A DNA stretch of 64,000 nucleotides from Fumia sp045615345 (GCA_045615345.1 JAZLER010000016.1:1-64000); one strand, 5' to 3'. Counted from the stretch's first letter, positions 1 to 8,627 are shown. Numbers and translations are program-made. Notes: generated by a model from the sequence alone, not told the origin.

Positions 1-918
1 ATTGCCATCTGTATCGTACCAATAATAATACAATCCACCATTTACATAATATCCAGCACTGTTATCGGTAGGACTGTCGATACTATATCCATCATATGAT
101 TGTTTGTCTTTCGTATAGTATCTTCCTATATGTAAAAGTCCCTCGTTGAATGTAATACTTATAAGCTTGGGATTGTTGGCAAAACACCAGACACCCCAAT
201 TATACAAGCTGTCGCCAATTGTTACGGTTGTAAGCTGGTCGCAGTTTTCAAATGCCAAGTCGCCGATTGTTACAACGCTGTCGGGAATAACAACAGAAAC
301 AAGTGCATCACAGTTTCTGAAGGCAAACTTTTCGACAACCGTCATACCATTCGGTAAAACGACATTTGTAATGGATGCATTGTTTTCAAAAGCATTGGCA
401 GAAACCTTGCCTACAATATAAGAATCTATTTCAGCAGGAATTTCTACGATACCGCCACCGCCTGTATAGCCGGTAATAGCAACCTTAGTAGCACCACTGT
501 CGCTGTAAGTTGTATATGTAAAATCAGAAGTTGTTGACATCAGCATAATGTTATTTTCTTCCTGATTGTTGCTAAACATCATTACTTCTTCAGTTTCAAC
601 CACTTCAATTTTTTCTGTTTCTATAATTTCATCCTGCACGGAGCTATTATCTTTTTGTTCCTCAACAATAGCCTCCGCTTCTGATTCGGAAGTTTCTTCT
701 AATACTTTCCCTTGAACAGCCTCCTGCTCATGAACATCAACATTTTCTTCTACCATCTGTGTTTCTGTTTCGCTTGGCAAAATTTCTTCTGTTTCCGTTG
801 CAGTTTCTTCAACAACAATATTCTCTGTTTCTTCCACAGCAAACACAGAAACATTGGTTGTAAAAATCAGCATAGATAAACATAAAATCATTGCCAATAC
901 CTTTTTTGAATTGCTCAT
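1..918 (-). CDS. Secreted leucine-rich-repeat (BspA-type) surface protein, C-terminus outside window
   Basis: The frame is open for 306 codons from ATG 918 down to base 1, so only the N-terminal part is seen. The start is preceded by GGAGG at a good distance. Residues 1-27 form a signal peptide (Lys-Lys, then a hydrophobic core ending near VFA). Residues 28-125 are a Glu/Thr/Val-rich low-complexity linker. From about residue 150 there are BspA-type repeats with the pattern xxAFxNCxxLxxVxIPxSVxxIG. Family knowledge: such repeats are surface or secreted and mediate adhesion or binding in gut bacteria. No anchor is visible because the C-terminus is missing; the substrate is unknown. Confidence 0.85.
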   Translation of the reverse strand, partial: MSNSKKVLAMILCLSMLIFTTNVSVFAVEETENIVVEETATETEEILPSETETQMVEENVDVHEQEAVQGKVLEETSESEAEAIVEEQKDNSSVQDEIIETEKIEVVETEEVMMFSNNQEENNIMLMSTTSDFTYTTYSDSGATKVAITGYTGGGGIVEIPAEIDSYIVGKVSANAFENNASITNVVLPNGMTVVEKFAFRNCDALVSVVIPDSVVTIGDLAFENCDQLTTVTIGDSLYNWGVWCFANNPKLISITFNEGLLHIGRYYTKDKQSYDGYSIDSPTDNSAGYYVNGGLYYYWYDTDGN

Positions 919-1192
919 TTTCGCTACCTCCAAATTTTAATTCATTTATATAAAAAACTGTAAATTCAAATGTTTTCACAGTTGTTATAAAAACACCTTG
1001 TTCCGCACATATGTTTTACCATATTGAAAAGCGGATACAATAAACCTAATTATACAGTATAAATTATACCATATTCTAACAGATAAATCAATAATTTAAA
1101 CCAAAAACATCAATTATTCAATACTTTTTATATGATTTTCATATTCTAATACAATTTTGTACCGCTTTTTTGAGTATTATCTGCCCTTTTTC
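919..1192. other. Intergenic region without a recognised gene
   Basis: This AT-rich stretch of about 270 bases is the upstream region of the leucine-rich-repeat gene. Several TATAAT-like boxes occur on the minus strand, but none has a convincing -35 partner, so I do not call a promoter. I see no RNA gene or repeat. Confidence 0.5.
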
Positions 1193-1224
1193 AAAAAAAT
1201 TCCCGCAAGAAAATTCCTGCGGGA
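1193..1224 (-). terminator. Intrinsic terminator of the GH39-like operon
   Basis: On the minus strand the stem CCCGCAGGA / TCTTGCGGG is followed by AATTTTTTT. It lies directly after the stop codon at 1234, at the end of the operon that begins with the MFS gene. Confidence 0.85.
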
Positions 1225-1233
1225 AAAAATTTT

Positions 1234-2541
1234 TTATTCATTTATCAAAAATGCAACACTGTTGGGTTTCAGGATAATAGTTTCATCCTTTTTGATTTCA
1301 CCAATAAAATCGTTTGTGTGGTCTTCGTCAATAAGGTAGAATTTGTATTTGTCAGCGCCACCCTGTAAATCAAGCTTAATTTCCTTTTGGGGCATATCGT
1401 CCTTGTCGTTGTAGTAGACAACCATCGTGCCCGATTTTTCAGCACCTGATGCCGCCACCGCCAAAATATCTTCATCATCGGACTCAATCTTTACAGAATT
1501 TCCCATTTTGTAAAGATCACCAAACATCTTAAAAGGATAATACCCTTTAAGCGGAGTCTTATAATCGGTATCAAACATACCATTAAAAAGACAGGGTCTT
1601 GCATCGTAGTACATAAGCATATGAAGAGGAGTCGGCTGACAGAGTGCCATAACCCCTGCAATAAACGCCGCACCTTTATGATTTTTTATAGTGCGGATAG
1701 AGTATTCAAAACCTTCGCCGTCCCACTGTTTAACGTAGTTCCATTCGTTTAAGATAAGCTCTGCATCTTCGTTATTACATTCCTTCATAAGCCTTACAGC
1801 CTCGTCAATGTCGCAGAGAAACTCCTGAGGAGTTTTGGCATAACGATGGAAGGAGAAAAAGTCAAGCTTTAACTTTTCGTCCTTGATTGTCTTTATCATA
1901 TCCTTGACAAGCCACGGACTCCAGAGTGAAGCAATCGCAGGGCCACCGATTTTAAGGTGAGGAAATCTTGCTTTAAGATGATTGAACACTACTGTAAAGA
2001 ATTCATAAAACTGCTCGTCAGTACCTGTCCAGCAGGAGCTTGGGCCGTCAGCACCGTAACGGCAGTCAGGCTCGTTCCAGATTTCCCAATACTCAATATC
2101 GTAATGAAATCCGTCTGCCCAGCCTTCGGTGTAGTGCATAATGATATGTTCGCAGATTTTAGCCCATTTAAGAAAATCCTTAGGAGCTACTGTGCCAACC
2201 TTTCGCTGATGCTCAATAGAAGCACCGAGACGGTAAAATGTTTTTGCGTTTACAGAAGCGATATTTTTAAGGTAGATATCGGTAAAATCAAATTTATAGG
2301 ATTTTGGGTCATTTTCGTCCGCATCAAAATTTGTAAAAATTCTGTGCACGTCAACAGTAGCCTCACCGCCGTAATGAGCTAGATAAGAAGAATCGTGAGT
2401 TCTCACAAAGGGAATTCCCGCTTCCTTAAAATATTCATAGTTACTGCAACAACCCGCTAAGGTAGCAGGGCCGTTATTTACAGCGTGCATCGGCTTTATT
2501 TTGCCCGTAATATTTTTAAAATCCACAGAAACTTTACTCAT
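1234..2541 (-). CDS. GH39-like glycoside hydrolase (paralogue A of a tandem pair)
   Basis: A 435-residue protein without signal peptide. The start is ATG 2541, preceded by AAAGGAG; an upstream in-frame ATG at 2571 overlaps that ribosome site and is not favoured, and the chosen N-terminus (MSKVSVDF) matches the neighbouring paralogue. The (beta/alpha)8 barrel carries the clan GH-A acid/base in the block EIWNEPD (Glu157) and a candidate nucleophile in LNEWN (Glu266). A C-terminal beta domain follows from about residue 350. GH39 enzymes are beta-xylosidases or alpha-L-iduronidases; the substrate here is not known. It is last in the operon MFS permease, GH39 B, GH39 A, so it probably acts in the cytoplasm on the sugar that the permease imports. 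Confidence 0.8.
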   Translation of the reverse strand: MSKVSVDFKNITGKIKPMHAVNNGPATLAGCCSNYEYFKEAGIPFVRTHDSSYLAHYGGEATVDVHRIFTNFDADENDPKSYKFDFTDIYLKNIASVNAKTFYRLGASIEHQRKVGTVAPKDFLKWAKICEHIIMHYTEGWADGFHYDIEYWEIWNEPDCRYGADGPSSCWTGTDEQFYEFFTVVFNHLKARFPHLKIGGPAIASLWSPWLVKDMIKTIKDEKLKLDFFSFHRYAKTPQEFLCDIDEAVRLMKECNNEDAELILNEWNYVKQWDGEGFEYSIRTIKNHKGAAFIAGVMALCQPTPLHMLMYYDARPCLFNGMFDTDYKTPLKGYYPFKMFGDLYKMGNSVKIESDDEDILAVAASGAEKSGTMVVYYNDKDDMPQKEIKLDLQGGADKYKFYLIDEDHTNDFIGEIKKDETIILKPNSVAFLINE

Positions 2542-2593
2542 AAAAACATCTCCTTTGCACCATTTTAGCATATAAAAATAAAAGATGCAATAA

Positions 2594-2621
2594 AAAACCT
2601 CCCTTTCGTAGGGGAGGTTTT
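2594..2621 (-). terminator. Hairpin between the two GH39-like genes
   Basis: The minus strand reads AAAACCTCCCC, a short loop, then GGGAGGTTTTTTATT. This looks like a full intrinsic terminator between paralogue B and paralogue A, so the distal gene may be expressed at a lower level or need readthrough. Confidence 0.75.
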
Positions 2622-2625
2622 AGTT

Positions 2626-3939
2626 TTATTTGGTTGTAAAGAAAGCAACGCTGTTTGGTTTTAAAGTAATGGTTGTGTCGGCGTTTACTTCCCTTATAAG
2701 ATCGTTTGCATGGTCTTCGTCAACAAGGTAGTACTTGTAACTACCCGCGCCACCGTTAAAGTTCAGTTTAACTTCTTTTGGTGCTGCTGTAGCTTCCTCG
2801 TCGGTGTAGTAGACAACCATAGCAGCCGAGTTTTCTTCGTCAGCAGCTGCTACAACGATGATGTCCTTGTCATCACTTTCCACGAAGGTAGAATTACCCA
2901 TTCTGTAAAGTTCGTTAAACATCTTGAAAGGATAGTATCCTTTTAAAGGCTTGTTGAATCGGTCAAACATACCGTTGAATGCAGATGGTCTTGCATCGTA
3001 GTACATAAGCATATATAAAGGTGTGGGCTGACAGATAGCCATAACACCTGCAGTAAATGCAGCACCTTTATGGTTCTGGATAGAACGGACAGTATACTCA
3101 AACGCATCCCCTCTCCAGCCTTTTACGTAGTTCCATTCGTTTAAGATAAGCTCAGCATCCTCGTTACCGCATTCCTTCATAAGGCGCATTGCCTCTTCAA
3201 TATCGGGCAAAAATTCCTGAGGAGTTCTTGTATATCTGTGGAATGAGAAAAAGTCAAGTTTGATGTTTTCTTCCTTGATTTTTTCGATGATACCGGGGAG
3301 CATCCAGGGACTCCATATCCAAGCAATAGCAGGACCACCGATTTTAAGGTGAGGGAATCTTCCTTTCAAATACTTGAACGCAACTGCAAAAAAGTCAGCA
3401 AATTCTTCGTCAGTACCCTGCCATGTGGAAGAAGGGCCTGTCGCGCCTGCTCTGCAGTCGGGCTCGTTCCAGATTTCCCAGTACTCGATATCGTAATGAA
3501 AACCATCAGCCCAGCCTTCTGTATAGTGCATAATGATGTGCTCACAAATCTGTGCCCATTTGAGATAATCCTTTGGAGGATATGTACCCTCTTTTCGCTG
3601 ATGCTCGATAGATGCACCAAGACGGTAGAAAGTCTTTGTACCTACTTCCTCTGTATCAGCGATATATTTATCAGTCCACTCAAATTCATAAGAAGCAGGG
3701 TCATTGACATCCGCATCAAAGTTTCTGAAAATTCTGTGCACGTCTACTGTGCCGTCAAAACCATAGCCGCCATAAAAGGACGCATCGTGGTTTCTTGCAT
3801 AAGGAATACCTGCGTCAGCATAGTAGTCGTGGTTATACATACATTCCCTTACCTTTGTACCGGAAGGGCCATTGTTCACAGCGTGCATAGGTTTGATTTT
3901 ACCGATGGTTTTAGAAAAATCAACTGTAACTTTACTCAT
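2626..3939 (-). CDS. GH39-like glycoside hydrolase (paralogue B of a tandem pair)
   Basis: A 437-residue cytoplasmic protein very similar to the next gene over its whole length, including the identical block around EIWNEPDC. Acid/base candidate is Glu159 and nucleophile candidate is Glu268 in LNEWN. The barrel is followed by a beta-sandwich tail ending KPNSVAFFTTK, as in the paralogue (KPNSVAFLINE). The ATG overlaps the stop codon of the MFS gene in an ATGA arrangement, indicating coupled translation. The pair clearly arose by tandem duplication. The insertion after residue 25 differs between copies, so substrate binding may have diverged. GH39 membership rests on motifs and fold pattern; the sugar is not predicted. 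Confidence 0.8.
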   Translation of the reverse strand: MSKVTVDFSKTIGKIKPMHAVNNGPSGTKVRECMYNHDYYADAGIPYARNHDASFYGGYGFDGTVDVHRIFRNFDADVNDPASYEFEWTDKYIADTEEVGTKTFYRLGASIEHQRKEGTYPPKDYLKWAQICEHIIMHYTEGWADGFHYDIEYWEIWNEPDCRAGATGPSSTWQGTDEEFADFFAVAFKYLKGRFPHLKIGGPAIAWIWSPWMLPGIIEKIKEENIKLDFFSFHRYTRTPQEFLPDIEEAMRLMKECGNEDAELILNEWNYVKGWRGDAFEYTVRSIQNHKGAAFTAGVMAICQPTPLYMLMYYDARPSAFNGMFDRFNKPLKGYYPFKMFNELYRMGNSTFVESDDKDIIVVAAADEENSAAMVVYYTDEEATAAPKEVKLNFNGGAGSYKYYLVDEDHANDLIREVNADTTITLKPNSVAFFTTK

Positions 3940-5195
3940 ATTTTTTCCTCATTTCTTATCGTTTTAACAAATATAAAGGCAGTAAATGCCAGAATAACAC
4001 TGATTAAGCTCAGAAACTGCTGAGCATAGATATTTATACCGAAAAGGGTGTTGCCCGAACTTTGTATATAAGTCACAAGTGGGCTTACAAGAACTGTTGT
4101 CATAAAGCCTGTAACCCCTGCAACCGACTGAGTTATTGCCACAGCATCCGAACGGATTTCATAGGGCGCATAATCAAACACCATATTGATTAAAGCTGAG
4201 TTTATTCCACCCATAGCAATTCCATGAGCGACATAATAAAGTATAAACATTATAAATCCGTTTGACGGAACCGCGAAAACTATAAAGGTGTGGGCAAACA
4301 CTAAAATAAGAATACACCTTGATATCATATTGCCGAAAGATGTCCTGTCGGCATATCTCCCCCAGAATCTTGAGAATAAAATTCTCGAAACACTGGTAAT
4401 TATCGAGAAAAGTGCTATGCTCTTAAGTCCTATCCCGAGCTCGTTTATCTGATAAATAGCATAAAACGGTGTGGAAGCATTGCTCGCAGCATAGTATAAA
4501 AGGAAAATAAAGGAAACCCGCAAAAGGTTTTTGTTTTTTAAAACCTCTTTGATGCTTTCAAAAGGATTTCGTGCAGATATGCCCTCCGACTCCTTCTCGG
4601 GAGTAAGAAGCATAGTGAGAGTATGTAAAATAAGAAGTACCGCCATCACAATCATCGATAATATGAATGCTGTTTTAAGCTGACCCGATGCTTTGAAACG
4701 GTCAATCAATGCCCCCATACCATACGAAAAAATCATACCCACTATAAGGGAGATAATCTCTTTGTTGGCGGTAAATGTACCGCGCTCTGCATCGTCAACA
4801 AGGCTCATAAGCCAGTTAATCTTTTTAGGATGCGCAAAGTTGTAAATTATGTAAGCCGAGATTATAAAGGTGACAAAAACAATGGTTTTTACCCTTCTAC
4901 TCAAATCAAACATCGGCACTGCGTACAGAAGTGTGAACAAAATCTGATTTGCAACACTCATAACGATCACAAAATTTTTGACTCGTTTCTTTTTTAATGC
5001 CACCGATAAAAGCTGAAACAAACAGCCAAGGGAAATTACAGAGGAAATTATCCCCGTAAGGCTATCGGAAAATCCAAGTTCTTTGGTCATGGTAGCGAGG
5101 AAAGACCCTGCAACTAAAATTGAAATTAGGTACTCAAGACCTGCCTCAAAAATATACATAAGCCTTCCGCGTTTTATTGATTTATCGTTAATCAT
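3936..5195 (-). CDS. MFS permease, probably for the GH39 substrate
   Basis: A 419-residue integral membrane protein with about 12 hydrophobic segments and a long cytoplasmic loop near residues 205-225 (PEKESEGISARNPFESIKE), the usual MFS centre. The loop GRYADRTSFGN resembles the MFS signature between helices 8 and 9. It is the first gene of an operon with two GH39-like glycosidases and overlaps the next start by 4 bases. The divergent LacI-type gene is its likely regulator. By context it should import a small glycoside or oligosaccharide. It is one of only two clear organic-solute permeases in this window. Confidence 0.8.
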   Translation of the reverse strand: MINDKSIKRGRLMYIFEAGLEYLISILVAGSFLATMTKELGFSDSLTGIISSVISLGCLFQLLSVALKKKRVKNFVIVMSVANQILFTLLYAVPMFDLSRRVKTIVFVTFIISAYIIYNFAHPKKINWLMSLVDDAERGTFTANKEIISLIVGMIFSYGMGALIDRFKASGQLKTAFILSMIVMAVLLILHTLTMLLTPEKESEGISARNPFESIKEVLKNKNLLRVSFIFLLYYAASNASTPFYAIYQINELGIGLKSIALFSIITSVSRILFSRFWGRYADRTSFGNMISRCILILVFAHTFIVFAVPSNGFIMFILYYVAHGIAMGGINSALINMVFDYAPYEIRSDAVAITQSVAGVTGFMTTVLVSPLVTYIQSSGNTLFGINIYAQQFLSLISVILAFTAFIFVKTIRNEEKI

Positions 5196-5255
5196 TTAAA
5201 CACTTCCTTGAGTAATATTAGCATATATATATATAAATTTCAATATGAAAATTCA

Positions 5256-5268
5256 CGAAAATTTTTCG
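5256..5268. promoter_or_regulatory. Candidate operator for the LacI-type regulator
   Basis: A perfect palindrome CGAAAA-T-TTTTCG lies between the divergent MFS and LacI-type genes, just upstream of the regulator promoter. LacI-family proteins bind palindromes of about this size. Assignment is by position only. Confidence 0.45.
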
Positions 5269-5275
5269 AAATTTA

Positions 5276-5304
5276 TTGACTTATGAATTATTAACCTATA
5301 TACT
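5276..5304 (+). promoter_or_regulatory. Promoter of the LacI-type gene
   Basis: TTGACT, a 17-base spacer and TATACT fit the housekeeping consensus. The expected transcript start is near 5311, so the leader before ATG 5322 would be only about ten bases. Confidence 0.75.
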
Positions 5305-5321
5305 GTTTATGGGTGATAAAA

Positions 5322-6278
5322 ATGACGATGAAAGAACTCGCAAAACTCTGTAATGTATCGGTTTCAACTGTTTCAAAGGCATTTAACGGCGCAAATGATG
5401 TAAGTGAAGAAACCAAAAGGCAGATTTTTAAAGTTGCAAAGGAAAACTCCTGCCTTAATAAATTCTACAAAGAAAAATACGATAAAAAAGTCATCGCTGT
5501 AATTCTTCCCGAAATTGCCGGCAACTATTATATCAAGTATGCTGAAATCTTAGCCGAGAAAATAAGAAGAGAAAACTGCATCTGCCTTGTCACTTCCTGT
5601 GATTTCAGCCCCGAAAAGCATGGAGAACTTGTAGAATATTTCTGTGATTTCTGCAAAGTAGACGGCATTATCACCTTTCATTTCCGTGGCACAAAAAAAG
5701 ATTATAAAACACCGATAATTTCCCTTTACTCTGCAACCGATGAAAATATCGACACAATAAAGATAAACGAAGGAAACGCCTTTAAAAAGGCAATGAACCT
5801 TCTTTTAAACCACGGGCACAAGCATATTGCATTTTTCACAGAACCGCTTACAAAGTCACGTGCAAGAAAGTTTACGGAAATTGCAAAAGAACTTAACCAC
5901 TCCGATATTTATGTGATAAATACCGACAAACGCTTTGAAAAAGCAGGTGAAGACTGCGTAAGAAAGTTACCCCCTGAGGTCACCGCCATCATCTGTGCGT
6001 ATGATAAAATCGCCTTCGGTGCTATCAAGGCACTGGAAAAAAGAGGGCTCAGAGTCCCTGAAGACATCTCTGTTATCGGCGTTGACAATATAACCGAAAC
6101 CGAATACATTTCCTCAACCCTCACAACCATTGGGCTTGATATCGAAAAGCTTTGCAGTATGGCGTGGCTTCTCCTTAAAAAGAAGATACGCTCCCCTTAC
6201 TACAAAAACCGCACAATTCCCACCATCGAAGCCGAGCTTTTCATACGAGAAAGTGTAGCAAAAAATCCGTGTCGTTAG
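5322..6278 (+). CDS. LacI-family transcriptional regulator
   Basis: A 318-residue protein with an N-terminal LacI helix-turn-helix (MKELAKLCNVSVSTVSKAFN) and a periplasmic-binding-like effector domain containing HGHKHIAFFTEP and the typical VPEDISVIGVDNI block. I chose ATG 5322, which follows GGGTGAT; GTG 5313 is also in frame but overlaps that site. It is divergent from the MFS/GH39 operon and likely represses it until the imported sugar or a derivative binds. The C-terminal codons run into the terminator stem. The effector cannot be told from the sequence. Confidence 0.9.
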   Translation: MTMKELAKLCNVSVSTVSKAFNGANDVSEETKRQIFKVAKENSCLNKFYKEKYDKKVIAVILPEIAGNYYIKYAEILAEKIRRENCICLVTSCDFSPEKHGELVEYFCDFCKVDGIITFHFRGTKKDYKTPIISLYSATDENIDTIKINEGNAFKKAMNLLLNHGHKHIAFFTEPLTKSRARKFTEIAKELNHSDIYVINTDKRFEKAGEDCVRKLPPEVTAIICAYDKIAFGAIKALEKRGLRVPEDISVIGVDNITETEYISSTLTTIGLDIEKLCSMAWLLLKKKIRSPYYKNRTIPTIEAELFIRESVAKNPCR

Positions 6279-6290
6279 ACACGGATTTTT
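6261..6290 (+). terminator. Intrinsic terminator overlapping the LacI-type stop codon
   Basis: AAAAATCCGTGTCG and ACACGGATTTTT pair around the loop TTAG, with the TAG stop codon at 6276-6278 inside the hairpin. The U-tract follows directly. Confidence 0.85.
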
Positions 6291-6309
6291 AATTATTCTT
6301 TGTGTAAAA

Positions 6310-6434
6310 GGAAGGTTAATTTTTTAATCGCTACTTTCCAAGGCTCCCTTATGCAGAGGAAAGTTAAATTTCTTATTCACCACTTTCCAAGGCTCCCTCT
6401 GACGAGGGAGCTGTCAGCGGAGCTGACTGAGGGA
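6310..6434. repeat. Tandem 48-base repeat followed by a palindromic repeat element
   Basis: Two diverged copies of a 48-base unit (6310-6357 and 6358-6405) share CTTTCCAAGGCTCCCT. The second runs into the palindromes CTCCCTC-TGAC-GAGGGAG and GTCAGC-GGA-GCTGAC up to 6434. This resembles dispersed palindromic repeats that I know from gut Clostridia. It forms one flank of the endonuclease gene and encodes its last residues. Confidence 0.7.
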
Positions 6435-6783
6435 GAGATTTTTTAACCTGTAAATCAATATATTCACATACACCGATAAAATTTCTATCTATATCCAAAT
6501 TACAAATTCTTATCACAATTAAATTCATAGACTCTAATTCTTTGGTGCGTATTTCATCTTTTCTTTTTTGCTCTGTCGTGTAATGTTCACTACCATCAAG
6601 TTCAATAACCAATCTTGCTTTTGCACAATAAAAATCTACTATATATTCGCCAATCGCTTTTTGTCGCTGAAAACGAACAGGGTAATTCCTCAAAAAATCA
6701 TACCACAGTTTTCGTTCCCATGGTGTCATATTTTTTCTCAATGTCTTTGCAAGAGGAATATTCTCTTTACTATAGTCTTTCAT
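6373..6783 (-). CDS. DUF559-type endonuclease-like protein inside a repeat element
   Basis: A 136-residue protein. ATG 6783 follows GGAGGGAGAG, which is itself part of the flanking repeat. The N-terminal half (LRKNMTPWERKLW, then VRFQRQKAIGEYIVDFYC) and the block LVIELDGSEH match the DUF559 family, whose fold resembles very-short-patch-repair and restriction endonucleases; the Asp and Glu-x-Asp residues of the putative metal site are present. The last 20 or so residues (SAPLTAPSSEGALE) are translated palindromic repeat, not domain sequence. Similar genes sit in such repeats in many Clostridia, which suggests a small mobile unit. Function is unproven. Confidence 0.8.
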   Translation of the reverse strand: MKDYSKENIPLAKTLRKNMTPWERKLWYDFLRNYPVRFQRQKAIGEYIVDFYCAKARLVIELDGSEHYTTEQKRKDEIRTKELESMNLIVIRICNLDIDRNFIGVCEYIDLQVKKSLPQSAPLTAPSSEGALESGE

Positions 6784-6785
6784 GT

Positions 6786-6845
6786 TCTCTCCCTCCGTCA
6801 AAAATCAAAGATTTTTGCCACCTCCCTCGTCAGATGGAGGCTTTA
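6786..6845. repeat. Opposite flank of the endonuclease repeat element
   Basis: CTCCCTCCGTCA, a hairpin AAAAATC-AAA-GATTTTT, and CACCTCCCTCGTCAGATGG form the other side of the repeat pair that brackets the DUF559 gene. The arms are complementary in part to those at 6393-6434. Confidence 0.65.
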
Positions 6846-6863
6846 TCAGTCCACTGAATAGCA

Positions 6864-7105
6864 TTAAATTTTTCTTAAATTATCGATTCTTTCGGGATTT
6901 TCGGACGATGCCCATTCTTTCAATGTATCACAAGGAAATTTAGAACATTTTCCGCAATGCTCTTGATTTTTTCTGAATTGCACTTATATAAATCGCATTC
7001 TCCCCAAAAAACTTTACCCTTATTTTCTTTACAACCTGAACATCCGTTAGAATGTCCGACCTCGCATTTTTCACAATCAATGCCACAAATTGAATAATCA
7101 GCCAT
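6864..7105 (-). pseudogene. DUF3795-type cysteine-rich protein, frameshifted
   Basis: The frame starts at ATG 7105 after AAAAGGAG and encodes MADYSICGIDCEKC and GCSGCKENKG, typical of small DUF3795 zinc- or cluster-binding proteins. After the codons for EKIK the frame drifts and stops at 6920. Reading on in the next frame from about 6970 gives EHCGKCSKFPCDTLKEW and continues to a stop at 6864, restoring the expected family C-terminus of about 80 residues. A single missing base near 6970 explains this. It is either a real frameshift mutation or a sequencing error. Confidence 0.75.
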
Positions 7106-7166
7106 ATCTATTCTCCTTTTAAACTAAAGCTGATTAAATTATATCATATAGTTTCAAGGTATACAA

Positions 7167-7197
7167 GAAAACTCCCGGAAGTATTAACAACCGGGAG
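7167..7197 (-). terminator. Intrinsic terminator
   Basis: On the minus strand CTCCCGG and CCGGGAG form a stem followed by TTTTCTTG, six bases after the stop codon of the glycosidase-like gene. Confidence 0.8.
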
Positions 7198-7203
7198 CGT
7201 AAG

Positions 7204-8601
7204 TTATGCAAAAGTTATATAATCTCTCAAAGCCACCTGATTTACAAGAGCATTGTAATCACTGTTTGTATCCCAGAGCATTTCGGAATAAAGGGCAACG
7301 TGGAAGAAGATATTTTCTTCAAAAACACCATCCTCAACAAGGGAAGTAACAAGCAAGTCACCATCTTTGGTATCAGCCATCAGCTTTATCATCTCCAAAG
7401 CTTTATCTGCGTGGTTAAGCCAGAAAGCCTGTACCATCTTCCAGAGCTTACTTTTTCTCACAATACGGTTATTCTTGAAGGATTTCGAGCCCTTTCCTAT
7501 TAAAACAGAATTGTCCGCGTGTTTGAATGCATTCCAGTCAAGAGCAGAGGAGCATTTGGTCACAACCCCGAATTTATCGGCATTTCCACGCAGTATAGCA
7601 ATTTCCTTTACAAAGGTTTTTCCCTCCTCGAAGAGCTTATCTTCATAGGTGAAATCAAGAAAAGGAAATACTTTGCAGTTTTCCCAGACAATTCGTATTC
7701 TTTCGTCAACATTTTTTATAAACTCAAGTTTATCATGAACCGAATTTGCATGAAGCCCGAACTGAAGCTCGATATCGGGATACTTTTCAAAGAAAAGTGC
7801 ACTTGTATGATTTACAAATCTTGTTACTGCATCTGCAATAAGTACGCCATCGATGTTATCTTTGTCAAGCTCTGTAAAGGACTGAAAATAAATTCCGTCA
7901 GCGTTAAGTAAGCTGTACTCTTTTTCATATTTTTCAAAGACATTTACACTTTCGCTCAAAATGGTATCAAGAGAAAACCTGTTGCAATCGGTATCCCAGC
8001 ACCAGGAAAAACCGAAAAACACCTTAACCCCACAGGAATGTGCATACTCTATCATCTCTTTTGCATTTAAAGGCACAAAATCATTCCAGACAATCAAGGT
8101 ATTCATCTTAAGCTTTAACATATTGTCAATAAAGCTTCTGTAATCGTAAATCACATGACCCCAGGTCCAGATACCCCTGTCCTTAACCGAGGGAGCTGAC
8201 TGAAGCTCGAAATCAGGGAGTATATCCTCAAAAGGATTTTTTATGGAAAAATAAAGAGTAAGCTTGTATTCAACATTTAAAAGGTACTTGTTATAAAAAT
8301 CAACACATCCGTAAAGCACGCCACTGTCGTCAAATCCCTCAATAACAGCCACACCGTCTGATACCTTTATGCAGTACTCCTGAGGCTTTGTAAGGTTTGC
8401 CTTACTGTTTTCTCTGATATAAGAATTAGTTTCCTTTGTACCTATGTAAATGCAATGAAAATTCTCCTTGTCAAACGGAGTATTCACATCAAAACACATC
8501 GGGTATTCTTCGGTATACTCCAGCAAAAACTCCCCTAATACTTCTATTGCCTTTTTCTGTAAATCGGTAAGACTACTGTAAATTATTGCTACTCGTTTCA
8601 T
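7204..8601 (-). CDS. Putative glycoside hydrolase with GH20/GH67-like N-terminal domain
   Basis: A 465-residue protein without signal peptide. Residues 1-125 look like the alpha/beta domain found before the catalytic barrel in GH20 and GH67 enzymes; the stretch DDSGVLYGCVDFYNKYL is the typical end of that domain. From about residue 140 (VKDRGIWTWG) a TIM-barrel pattern begins, with HSCGVKVFFGFSW and VRIVWEN-type strands. I see no clear Asp-Glu pair of GH20, so the family is uncertain. The AraC gene upstream on the same strand is separated from it by a terminator. A cytoplasmic glycosidase of a poorly characterised family is the best guess. Confidence 0.55.
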   Translation of the reverse strand: MKRVAIIYSSLTDLQKKAIEVLGEFLLEYTEEYPMCFDVNTPFDKENFHCIYIGTKETNSYIRENSKANLTKPQEYCIKVSDGVAVIEGFDDSGVLYGCVDFYNKYLLNVEYKLTLYFSIKNPFEDILPDFELQSAPSVKDRGIWTWGHVIYDYRSFIDNMLKLKMNTLIVWNDFVPLNAKEMIEYAHSCGVKVFFGFSWCWDTDCNRFSLDTILSESVNVFEKYEKEYSLLNADGIYFQSFTELDKDNIDGVLIADAVTRFVNHTSALFFEKYPDIELQFGLHANSVHDKLEFIKNVDERIRIVWENCKVFPFLDFTYEDKLFEEGKTFVKEIAILRGNADKFGVVTKCSSALDWNAFKHADNSVLIGKGSKSFKNNRIVRKSKLWKMVQAFWLNHADKALEMIKLMADTKDGDLLVTSLVEDGVFEENIFFHVALYSEMLWDTNSDYNALVNQVALRDYITFA

Positions 8602-8627
8602 AAAATCACCTCTTTTTTATTTTAACA

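Noticed and set aside
1957..2382. Plus-strand open frame of 141 codons opposite GH39 paralogue A
   Set aside because: Shadow of the real gene; its sequence mirrors the paralogue shadow at 3349, which only reflects the duplication.
3349..4023. Plus-strand open frame of 224 codons opposite GH39 paralogue B
   Set aside because: Shadow of the coding strand, no ribosome site and no recognisable domain.
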